Shown here piece by piece: positions 6,344-12,434 of a stretch of DNA of 13,385 nucleotides (positions within the stretch are counted from its first letter, which is position 1; each line of letters opens with the position of its first letter). This DNA is from Prevotellaceae bacterium UBA1710 (lineage in GTDB: Bacteria; Bacteroidota; Bacteroidia; Bacteroidales; Bacteroidaceae). The translations under genes were made by a program, and so were the position numbers. The stretch spans positions 1 to 13,385 of the forward strand of contig DCJC01000006.1 of the NCBI GenBank assembly GCA_002317355.1. Reading direction: 5' to 3'. Under the pieces are notes generated by a model. It searched no databases. It saw only the letters and a list, made by a program, of their open reading frames with translations, and was not told where the DNA came from.

Positions 6344-6374
6344 AATTGAATACAAAGTTTTTTTCGTATTTTTG
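6344..6374 (+). promoter_or_regulatory. Predicted promoter of the methyltransferase-nuclease operon
   Basis: TATTTTTG (6367-6374) matches TAnnTTTG, and ATTG (6344-6347, one mismatch to TTTG) lies 19 nt upstream. Transcription would begin near 6381, giving a leader of about 320 nt before the methyltransferase ATG. The stretch between here and the divergent promoter (about 6112-6343) is AT-rich, and I see nothing coding in it. Confidence 0.6.
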
Positions 6375-6402
6375 CACCTGCATTCATCCTCGTTGAGGTG
6401 CA
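6373..6402. promoter_or_regulatory. Dyad over the predicted transcription start
   Basis: TGCACCT (6373-6379) and AGGTGCA (6396-6402) are perfect inverted copies; inside them CCTC (6388-6391) pairs with GAGG (6395-6398). The dyad begins within the -7 element and spans the expected start of transcription. This is where a repressor of a restriction-modification operon would bind, but it could equally act as an RNA hairpin. No obvious controller gene is seen in the operon. Confidence 0.45.
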
Positions 6403-6506
6403 TGCATGACATTTTAGTAAATACAAGCATTGACTATTATTTGCGTTCTCCTGAAAAGCCTGGAAACTTTTATATAGGAATAAGAACACATACTAATAGT
6501 GGTTAG
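6402..6506 (+). CDS. Possible 34-residue leader ORF
   Basis: An ATG just after the predicted promoter opens a 34-codon frame, MHDILVNTSIDYYLRSPEKP and onward, closing with TAG at 6504-6506. The first hairpin of the structured leader begins at that stop codon. The only SD-like sequence, GAGGTG, is almost touching the ATG, which is poor spacing. It may be a leader peptide or chance; I treat it as a candidate only. Confidence 0.2.
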   Translation: MHDILVNTSIDYYLRSPEKPGNFYIGIRTHTNSG

Positions 6507-6697
6507 GCACACTTCTGAGACAGCAGAGAGTGTAGCCTTGTCAGTCGTATAATGACGTCAATGTCTTTGCCATAGGGCATGGACACGTCTTATAGACTGA
6601 TGAGGTTTCATTCCAGGCTGCCTCGGAGAACGCATAAGAAGGTTCATGCCCTTCTTGTGTTCTGACGTGAGTGATAGGTCGGTGCATAAAACCTATC
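6505..6697 (+). ncRNA. Candidate structured RNA: four consecutive hairpins before the methyltransferase
   Basis: Hairpin 1 pairs AGGCACACT (6505-6513) with AGTGT-A-GCCT (6529-6538), 9 pairs with a bulged A. Hairpin 2 is nested: TCAGTC (6541-6546) with GACTGA (6595-6600), GACG (6554-6557) with CGTC (6586-6589), and TGTCTTTGCC (6562-6571) with GGCATGGACA (6576-6585), one mismatch and one G-U. Hairpin 3 pairs GAACGC (6628-6633) with GTGTTC (6657-6662) and AAGAAGG (6636-6642) with CCTTCTT (6650-6656). Hairpin 4 pairs GATAGGT (6673-6679) with ACCTATC (6691-6697), ending 4 nt before the ATG. The stretch is richer in GC than the DNA around it. It could be a cis-acting leader or a separate small RNA. 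I could not match it to a known RNA class. Confidence 0.5.
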
Positions 6698-6701
6698 CTC
6701 T

Positions 6702-7730
6702 ATGGCTGCAAACAACAATAATCTTGGTCAGGCAAAAAAGGCGAAGAAAGATGAATTCTATACGCAATTGCCAGATATTGAAAAAGAACTCAGACACTAT
6801 GAGAACCACTTCAGAAACAAAGTTGTCCTCTGTAACTGTGATGATCCCAAGGTCAGTAATTTCTTCGTGTTTTTCGTTAGGAACTTTAAGCATCTTGGAT
6901 TAAAGCGCTTAATAACTACCTGTTATAAAAATAATCACCCTGACATCTTTTCTAATAATGATAATGAGCAAGCTGTCTATCTTATATATGATGGAGGTGA
7001 CGACAATAATCCTGACCCAGTAAAAGTATCAACAAAAGCTATACCTCTACAAGGAAATGGAGATTTTCGTTCAAAGGAATGTATCGAGCTTTTAAAACAA
7101 TCCGACATTGTAGTTACTAATCCGCCCTTCTCTCTATTCCGGGAATATGTTGCACAGTTAGTAAAATATGACAAGAAATTCTTAATAATCGGTAATCAGA
7201 ATAATATTGCTTATAAGGAAATTTTCCCATTAATACAAGGTAATAAGGTGTGGCTGGGATATAGTTGTGGACAGCAAGAATTTGAGGTTCCTTCTGATTT
7301 TGAGAAGGATAATACATATTATAGGTCAGATGGGAAGAAATATGCAAAGTTTGGAAATATATGTTGGTTTACAAATCTTGAACACAAAAAGCGCCATAAT
7401 GAAATAGATTTGTATAGGACTTACAATGAAGATTTTTATCCAAAATATGTAAACTTTGATGCTATAAATGTCGATAGGATTCAAGATATTCCATTCGATT
7501 ATTATGGTATGATGGGTGTTCCAATAACCTATATCGAGAAATATTGCCCTGAACAGTTTGAATTAGTTGGATTTAGCTTAGCTCTTGCAAAAATGGATAT
7601 TATAAAAAAAGAGTTAGGAAAAGTAGGTGGAGGTCCCCGATTCTACATAAGAAAAGATGGACAGCTAAAACGACTATATGAGAGATTAATAATAAAAAGA
7701 AAACACGATGAAGAAACAAATGGAAATTAA
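6702..7730 (+). CDS. EcoRI-type adenine-specific DNA methyltransferase
   Basis: This 342-residue protein is close to the length of M.EcoRI (about 326). The N-terminal KKAKKDEFYTQLPDIEKEL is typical of the EcoRI methylase family. The catalytic NPPF motif is at residues 140-143, in the context SDIVVTNPPFSLF, and VVLCNCDDP (41-49) is the likely AdoMet-binding strand. It should transfer a methyl group from AdoMet to N6 of adenine; the target sequence cannot be read from the protein with confidence, although the family prototype modifies GAATTC. Its 3' end overlaps the DUF262-HNH gene by 23 nt, so the two are translationally coupled and the modification enzyme is made first. There is no strong SD. 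The start lies 4 nt after a hairpin, so translation may be controlled by the leader. The gene is AT-rich compared with the genes on the right. Confidence 0.88.
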   Translation: MAANNNNLGQAKKAKKDEFYTQLPDIEKELRHYENHFRNKVVLCNCDDPKVSNFFVFFVRNFKHLGLKRLITTCYKNNHPDIFSNNDNEQAVYLIYDGGDDNNPDPVKVSTKAIPLQGNGDFRSKECIELLKQSDIVVTNPPFSLFREYVAQLVKYDKKFLIIGNQNNIAYKEIFPLIQGNKVWLGYSCGQQEFEVPSDFEKDNTYYRSDGKKYAKFGNICWFTNLEHKKRHNEIDLYRTYNEDFYPKYVNFDAINVDRIQDIPFDYYGMMGVPITYIEKYCPEQFELVGFSLALAKMDIIKKELGKVGGGPRFYIRKDGQLKRLYERLIIKRKHDEETNGN

Positions 7731-8844
7731 TCTGCAAAAGATAACAATTCGTGAATTGATTGACGGATATAGTAATGATGAGGAAGAAGGCGTAGTTGCC
7801 TATCATGGCCTTCTTAACGTCAGACCAAAATATCAGAGAGAGTTTGTCTATTCTCCAGACAAACAGATTGCTGTATTACGTAGTATAATGCATAACTATC
7901 CTATCGGGGTTATGTATTGGGTACGCAATGAAGATGGTACTCTTGAAATGTTAGATGGACAACAACGTACTATCAGCATCTGTGAATATGTGGCAGCAAA
8001 TGCATTCAGTATAGATTCCTTCAAATTTCATAACCTAAAGGAAGCAAAACCAGAGACAGCAAAGGAAATACTTGACTATCCATTACATGTATATTTCTGC
8101 GAAGGCTCTACTGATGACAAACTGGAATGGTTTAGAACTATAAACATCGGAACTGAGCCTCTGAAAGACCAAGAAATGCGTAATGCATTCTATACAGGAC
8201 AATGGCTGACAGATGCAAAAAAGAAATTCTCAAAGACAACAGGTGTATGCGTCAGAAAAAATGAGAATCTTGTAAATGGAACTCCTAACAGGCAAGAATT
8301 ACTGGAAAAAGTTCTTTTATGGAAAGCTCAATATGATGGAATAGATGAAGGAAAGCCTGACTTGACAATACGTCGTTATATGGCAGAACACCAACATGAT
8401 ACTAATGCAGATAGTGAACGGCAATACTTCTTTAGAGTAATTGACTGGGCAAATATGTTGTTTGATGGTAAATGGAAGATAAAGAAAGGACAACCATGGG
8501 GAGAGTTGTATAATCTTTATCACATGAACAATTATGATTCCACATATTTGCATTCAGAAGTTGAACGCTTGCTGCTTGATGATGAAATAGGTACAGCAAC
8601 AGGAATAATACGTTACTTGTTAAGCGGAGAAGAAAAATACTTAAACTTAAGAGCATTCAGCGAATCCCAAAAAATAACTCTATACCAAAGGCAAGGCGGA
8701 ATATGTAATATATGCAAGAAACCTTTTCCTATAGAAGAAATGGAAGCAGACCATATAGATCCATGGAAAGAAAACGGTAAAACGACTCTTGAGAATGGAC
8801 AAATGCTTTGTAGACATTGCAATAGAACAAAGAGTGACAAATAA
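7708..8844 (+). CDS. DUF262-HNH nuclease, partner of the methyltransferase
   Basis: This 378-residue protein starts at 7708; an alternative ATG at 7720 would give MEINLQK. The N-terminal two thirds is a DUF262/GmrSD-N type domain: RPKYQREFVYSPDKQIAVL (39-57), the signature LDGQQR (82-87), and WFRTINIGTEPLKDQEMRNA (about 145-165). In GmrSD, BrxU and SspE this fold binds or hydrolyses NTP. The C-terminus is a classical HNH nuclease: C333-x2-C336, D348-H349 and C368-x2-C371-N372. The overlap with the methyltransferase gene points to one functional unit. I infer a restriction-type effector that cuts DNA lacking (or carrying) the partner's mark. It lacks a methylase domain and a DUF1524 signature I could recognise. 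Both domains are clear; the biological role is inference. Confidence 0.88.
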   Translation: MKKQMEINLQKITIRELIDGYSNDEEEGVVAYHGLLNVRPKYQREFVYSPDKQIAVLRSIMHNYPIGVMYWVRNEDGTLEMLDGQQRTISICEYVAANAFSIDSFKFHNLKEAKPETAKEILDYPLHVYFCEGSTDDKLEWFRTINIGTEPLKDQEMRNAFYTGQWLTDAKKKFSKTTGVCVRKNENLVNGTPNRQELLEKVLLWKAQYDGIDEGKPDLTIRRYMAEHQHDTNADSERQYFFRVIDWANMLFDGKWKIKKGQPWGELYNLYHMNNYDSTYLHSEVERLLLDDEIGTATGIIRYLLSGEEKYLNLRAFSESQKITLYQRQGGICNICKKPFPIEEMEADHIDPWKENGKTTLENGQMLCRHCNRTKSDK

Positions 8845-8851
8845 CATCATT

Positions 8852-8980
8852 ATGAAAATCTTCGACATCACCAAGGCTTCTAAAGAAGAAGTTACAAATG
8901 TAGTTAATGGGATGCTTAATGCCAAGAAAGAATGGCTTGAGATGATAAACAAGCGTGAGAAAGAATTAGGCTTGGCATGA
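8852..8980 (+). CDS. 42-residue helical protein, third gene of the defence-like operon
   Basis: The start at 8852 lies 7 nt after the nuclease stop. The product, MKIFDITKASKEEVTNVVNG through to KREKELGLA, is charged and probably one or two helices. A longer frame begins at 8789 but would overlap the end of the nuclease gene, so the internal ATG is preferred. I do not recognise a family. The tight spacing suggests it belongs to the operon, perhaps as a regulator or an accessory subunit, but the sequence gives no direct clue. Confidence 0.5.
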   Translation: MKIFDITKASKEEVTNVVNGMLNAKKEWLEMINKREKELGLA

Positions 8981-9031
8981 GATTTCACTGTTAGCAGCAA
9001 TATCGTTTCTACTTTATATCTTGGTTGTTTA

Positions 9032-9064
9032 TTTCCACCTGACGGTGGAAACACGGGGACGAGC
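9032..9064 (+). repeat. REP-like hairpin unit, copy 1
   Basis: TTTCCACC (9032-9039) and GGTGGAAA (9044-9051) form a perfect 8-bp stem with loop TGAC, followed by CACGGGGACGAGC. The 29 bp at 9036-9064 recur at 9196-9224 with 4 changes. GGAAACAC also occurs at 9117-9124. It is upstream of a RAYT transposase gene, where REP sequences are expected. Confidence 0.6.
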
Positions 9065-9167
9065 GATATGGGCTAATGATGCGGGAAATTCAGCCTGTTA
9101 TCTGCTATATTTTACAGGAAACACATAAAAACATATTGGGATGTTTCTTTTATTGAATCTTTATTAG

Positions 9168-9175
9168 TATCTTTG
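9168..9175 (+). promoter_or_regulatory. Predicted -7 element of the RAYT gene
   Basis: TATCTTTG matches TAnnTTTG. The -33 region holds only a weak TTTC at 9144-9147, 20 nt upstream. Transcription would start near 9182, so REP-like copy 2 would lie in the leader. No other gene is seen in 8981-9268. Confidence 0.5.
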
Positions 9176-9195
9176 CACCCAGAGGTGCTGCTTGA

Positions 9196-9224
9196 CACCT
9201 GACAGCGGAAACACAGGGACGAGC
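9196..9224 (+). repeat. REP-like unit, copy 2
   Basis: The unit begins CACCTGAC, then GGAAACACAGGGACGAGC, and matches the copy at 9036-9064 at 25 of 29 positions, but the left half of the stem is not preserved. A partial third unit, AGAAACACGGGAGCAG, follows at 9225-9240. It lies 45 bp before the transposase start. Confidence 0.6.
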
Positions 9225-9268
9225 AGAAACACGGGAGCAGACAACCAAAACCATTAATAAGCATAACT

Positions 9269-10369
9269 ATGACAGACAACAAACCGAAATACATTGAGGG
9301 CGTGGGCTGGCGATATGATACTGTGCACAGCCAGAAGCGGAGGAAGAAGAACCACCGCTATAATGATGTGGGCACGTATCTTGTCACTATAGTGGTGGAG
9401 GGACGCAAGCCTGTGTTCGGATCAATAAAGGGAAACATAAAAGCACGCCCTACAGATAGCGACTATCCCGTCACCGTGTTTTCACCATTAGGTGAAAAGC
9501 TCATCAAGGAGGAACTGCCAAAGATACACGCTATCTACCCTATGGTGGAGATATGGAGCCCTATCTGCATTATGCCTGACCATATTCACCTCATAGTGCA
9601 TATCAAAGCCCCTCTCCCACCGAAGAAACACCTTGGCATCGTAATAGGTGCTTTCAAGGGAGGAGTGAGCAGGGCATGGGGAGAGGGCGCGCTCTTCGAG
9701 GACGGCTACAACGACCGCATCCTTATGCGTGACGGACAGCTGCAGAATTGGAAGGCATACCTGCACGCTAATCCATACCGATGGTTGGTGAGGCATACAC
9801 GACCAGAGCTGATGCAGAGGGCGCTGTGCGTGATGATCAATGGTGTACGCTATGGGGCTTTCGGTAATTTCACGCTACTGAGGCACCCGGAGAAGGCGCA
9901 GGTGTTCTTTCACAGGAGGACGGTAGATGATAGGCTGACGCAGGGAGGCGATAGGCTGACGCCTATCGAACGGAGGCAAGGGACGCCTATCGGACAGGGG
10001 CGGCTGGTGCCTACAGAGCTGACGCTCTTCTGGCAGAAGGAACGGGAGCGCCTGATAGAGATAGCCGAGCAGGGCGATGTGCTTGTGACGCCAGGGATAA
10101 GCGAATGTGAGAAGCGCATAAAGAATGAATGCCTTGAACAGCACTACCGCCTCATACACCTACAGGCAGAGCCAATAGGAGAATACTGGAAACCAGAGCG
10201 TAGTCGCTTCGAAGCCTGTGTAGCGGGCTCACTCCTTATCCTTGCCCCATGGTCTGAGGATCTGAAAGGCGACACGGACTATACCCGATTCCATAACCTC
10301 AACACGCTTGCCGCCAGTATCTGTGCCCTTGATGCCACAACGGAATGCCAATTGGGAGGGCATGGATGA
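9269..10369 (+). CDS. REP-associated tyrosine transposase (RAYT, Y1/HUH) with extra C-terminal domain
   Basis: This is a 366-residue protein. Residues about 30-200 are a Y1 HUH domain: IMPDHIHLIVH carries the metal-binding H105-x-H107, and GYNDRIL carries the likely nucleophile Y147, followed by WKAYLHANPYRW, the usual RAYT helix. Such enzymes nick single-stranded REP hairpins and are usually single-copy. Residues about 221-242 (DRLTQGGDRLTPIERRQGTP) are a linker encoded by REP-like palindromes. Residues about 250-355 are an additional domain not present in short RAYTs: DVLVTPGISECEKRI, then a KPE segment, then ACVAGSLLILAPW. It looks Rossmann-like and faintly recalls DprA/LOG-type folds, but that is weak. 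REP-like repeats lie just upstream. All catalytic residues are present, so the gene appears intact. Confidence 0.82.
   Translation: MTDNKPKYIEGVGWRYDTVHSQKRRKKNHRYNDVGTYLVTIVVEGRKPVFGSIKGNIKARPTDSDYPVTVFSPLGEKLIKEELPKIHAIYPMVEIWSPICIMPDHIHLIVHIKAPLPPKKHLGIVIGAFKGGVSRAWGEGALFEDGYNDRILMRDGQLQNWKAYLHANPYRWLVRHTRPELMQRALCVMINGVRYGAFGNFTLLRHPEKAQVFFHRRTVDDRLTQGGDRLTPIERRQGTPIGQGRLVPTELTLFWQKERERLIEIAEQGDVLVTPGISECEKRIKNECLEQHYRLIHLQAEPIGEYWKPERSRFEACVAGSLLILAPWSEDLKGDTDYTRFHNLNTLAASICALDATTECQLGGHG
9929..9992 (+). repeat. REP-like palindromes inside the RAYT gene linker
   Basis: GATAGGCTGACGC occurs twice (9929-9941 and 9950-9962) and GACGCCTATCG twice (9958-9968 and 9982-9992). The middle part is a perfect hairpin, CGATAGGC (9949-9956) with GCCTATCG (9961-9968), loop TGAC. 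The loop is the same as in the hairpin at 9032-9051. The repeats are in frame and encode the linker between the two protein domains. Confidence 0.7.
10321..10350 (+). repeat. 30-bp direct repeat, copy in the RAYT 3' end
   Basis: This stretch matches 12328-12357 at 26 of 30 positions (shared core CTTGATGC-N-ACAACGGAATG). It encodes CALDATTECQ, the extreme C-terminus of the transposase. Confidence 0.75.
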
Positions 10370-10412
10370 CTCACCATGATTCTTCCTCCCCCTAAAGATT
10401 TCATCCATTTTC

Positions 10413-10444
10413 TTTGTCTTTTTAGTCCGAATTTATTACCTTTG
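10413..10444 (+). promoter_or_regulatory. Predicted promoter of the DUF4419 gene
   Basis: TTTG (10413-10416) and TACCTTTG (10437-10444) are 20 nt apart, a full match to the Bacteroidota consensus. Transcription would start near 10451, about 23 nt before the ATG. Confidence 0.8.
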
Positions 10445-10473
10445 CAATCAATTCTGACTAAAACTAAAGAATA

Positions 10474-12222
10474 ATGAATATAAGAAGATATATCTGCATT
10501 ATAGCAGTACTGGGCATCTCGGGCTTAATGATGGCTCAGAAGACCGACAAAGTGGTTTCGCATACATTCGAGGTGGATGGTAAATTACCAGCCATCAATG
10601 AGGAAATGGAAATGGAAACCGGTGAAGAAGCCTACTGGTACTGGGCATCTAAAAAGGTCGTTACTGCAAGCTGGGATAAGGATTGTTCCATGTTCCTGCC
10701 ACAACAGTCTATATTCTTCAATTGTATGGTGGAGGCTTTCGCTAACCATTATAGCGTAACACTATCACCTGACATCATTTGGACTGTAATAAGCCAGCAA
10801 TTCAGCCACTACATCAACCTTGATCCCGAGAAATATAGGGACAAGTTCGTGAACCATGAGGGGAAGATGGAACTTTCTGTAGAGACAAAATACGACCTTT
10901 ATTCGCCTAAGGTGGAGTGGGATAAAATTTTGTCAGACTTTGATGCTCAGATAGCACAGAATACCAAAGGCAACATCGCTGATGTAATGAGAGCAGACTT
11001 CAGCACTACTGGTACGACTGAGCGCATCGCCTCTCAGGTCATGCTGATGAGTACGGTGAAAGCGTTCTTTAGTTTTGTAATCTTTTATCACTGTGGCATT
11101 CCTTCCATCACTATCGAGGGCACACCAGACGACTGGAGAAAGATAATAAAGAAAACCGAGGGTTTCAGAAGTTTTGACCTCGACTGGTGGGTGGATGATC
11201 TCACACCTATTCTACAGGAGTTTGTGAAGGCTGCAGAAGGTGACGCCAAAAATGATTTCTGGAGAGACATTGTGAAGAAAGATCGACCTAAGGGAATGAA
11301 AGATTCTGGATGTGGAGGATTTGAAAAAGACGCAACAGAGCTTGACGGCTGGTTCCTGAAGTTTATACCTTTTTCAAATTCGGGACGCACTCCTCAAAAA
11401 GTTATTATTGATTCAGACGATATGCTGCCTAATGTTGCAAGCGCTCCATTCATCTATAAAGTAATAGATAAAACAGGTAAAGTCATGAGTGAAACACCTA
11501 TGAATCTGATTGCAGGACTGGTAGGCATAGACGTTGACCAAAAGAATAGATTCATGCGCCCAAGGGTAGGATGGATGGTATGTGAAAGCAATGAAAAGAG
11601 TTTTGAAGAAAGAATTCTTGATATCACCAGACTGAGAGTCAACAAGATTCCTGAGGAACTAAAGAGTATTGAATATCTGCCAGAAATAGAGCTATACTTC
11701 ATGGATGAAATCGATATACCCAAATGGATGAGTACTATGAAGATTGATAAGCTTTCCTTACATACAGATAAGATATCCAAAATTTCAGTAGAAACGCTCA
11801 AGGAAATCTTTCCAGACAGAGACATTCATGTAGAAGGAGATAAGCCCGGTGTGACATACACAATAACAGCAAAGCAATCATTAGCACCAGAGGATTATGT
11901 ATTCATACACCCAGACAGATATGCGGATTTCCCTGGTAGCTACGAAGATTACAAGAAATATATGGAAGATTGTCGCAACAAGGCAAGCAATCCTAAGCAG
12001 CTCCCACAAATGGATATGGAAGTTGAATTCATCGTAGAGAAAGATGGTTCTATCTCTAACATCACTGTACAAGAAAATCCTGATGCCAGTCCCGAGCATT
12101 ACGAAGAGGCAAAACGCATTATAAGCGGAATGCCAAAATGGGAGCCTGCCTATAGAAAATTCCCCAAGGATGAAAAAGTGAAAGTAAGATCAAAGAAAAC
12201 AGAGTCTATAACAGTTTTCTGA
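10474..12222 (+). CDS. Secreted DUF4419 protein with C-terminal TonB-C-like domain
   Basis: This is a 582-residue protein. A type I signal peptide is clear (MNIRRYICIIAVLGISGLMM, cut likely after AQ), so it acts outside the cytoplasm. Residues about 60-330 match DUF4419: an NHYSVTLSPDIIWTVISQQFSHYI segment (about 90-113), KFVNHEGK, then an ADFSTTGTTER segment and GIPSITIEGTPDDWRKI. DUF4419 has no known reaction. Residues about 510-570 resemble a TonB C-terminal fold: MEVEFIVEKDGSISNITVQE, then EEAKRIISGMPKWEPAYR. There is no TonB-like N-terminal membrane anchor or Pro-rich spacer, so a role as an energy transducer is unlikely; more likely the fold serves protein binding. The gene is transcribed alone, with its own promoter and terminator, between two copies of a 30-bp repeat. 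Confidence 0.82.
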   Translation: MNIRRYICIIAVLGISGLMMAQKTDKVVSHTFEVDGKLPAINEEMEMETGEEAYWYWASKKVVTASWDKDCSMFLPQQSIFFNCMVEAFANHYSVTLSPDIIWTVISQQFSHYINLDPEKYRDKFVNHEGKMELSVETKYDLYSPKVEWDKILSDFDAQIAQNTKGNIADVMRADFSTTGTTERIASQVMLMSTVKAFFSFVIFYHCGIPSITIEGTPDDWRKIIKKTEGFRSFDLDWWVDDLTPILQEFVKAAEGDAKNDFWRDIVKKDRPKGMKDSGCGGFEKDATELDGWFLKFIPFSNSGRTPQKVIIDSDDMLPNVASAPFIYKVIDKTGKVMSETPMNLIAGLVGIDVDQKNRFMRPRVGWMVCESNEKSFEERILDITRLRVNKIPEELKSIEYLPEIELYFMDEIDIPKWMSTMKIDKLSLHTDKISKISVETLKEIFPDRDIHVEGDKPGVTYTITAKQSLAPEDYVFIHPDRYADFPGSYEDYKKYMEDCRNKASNPKQLPQMDMEVEFIVEKDGSISNITVQENPDASPEHYEEAKRIISGMPKWEPAYRKFPKDEKVKVRSKKTESITVF

Positions 12223-12237
12223 TAATCATTCATACGT

Positions 12238-12277
12238 CAGAGCGCTTTACCTGTAATCGGTAAGGCGCTCTGCTTTT
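12238..12277 (+). terminator. Intrinsic terminator of the DUF4419 gene
   Basis: CAGAGCGCTTTACC (12238-12251) pairs with GGTAAGGCGCTCTG (12259-12272), 14 pairs including one G-U, with a 7-nt loop, followed by CTTTT. It begins 16 bp after the stop codon. Confidence 0.85.
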
Positions 12278-12327
12278 CCCCTACCCTCTCTTCACTACGG
12301 AATTTCCTCCAAAACGGCATATCGATT

Positions 12328-12357
12328 CTGTCACCTTGATGCTACAACGGAATGTCA
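12328..12357 (+). repeat. 30-bp direct repeat, copy after the DUF4419 gene
   Basis: This is the second copy of the RAYT 3'-end sequence. Read in the matching frame it gives CHLDATTECH before a stop at about 12370, close to the transposase C-terminus CALDATTECQ. It may be a relic of a second transposase gene end, or an element boundary. The rest of 12278-12434 holds no gene that I can support; a small hairpin, GTTTCT/AGAAAC, is at 12409-12423. Confidence 0.65.
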
Positions 12358-12434
12358 CGGTTTAGTTAATTAACGTCTTTCTGTGGCTTGCCATCTCCTA
12401 TCTCGATGGTTTCTCCAAGAAACGATAAGTCGTG

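Noticed and set aside
6505..6697. Known RNA class such as 6S RNA, tmRNA, SRP RNA or a retron RNA
   Set aside because: No signature conserved bases of those RNAs were recognised and no reverse transcriptase is near; only the hairpins are supported.
8432..9054. Minus-strand frames over the nuclease gene and its 3' region (for example 8680-9054)
   Set aside because: They are shadows opposite the clear DUF262-HNH gene and the small gene; hydrophobic content arises from reading AT-rich DNA on the other strand.
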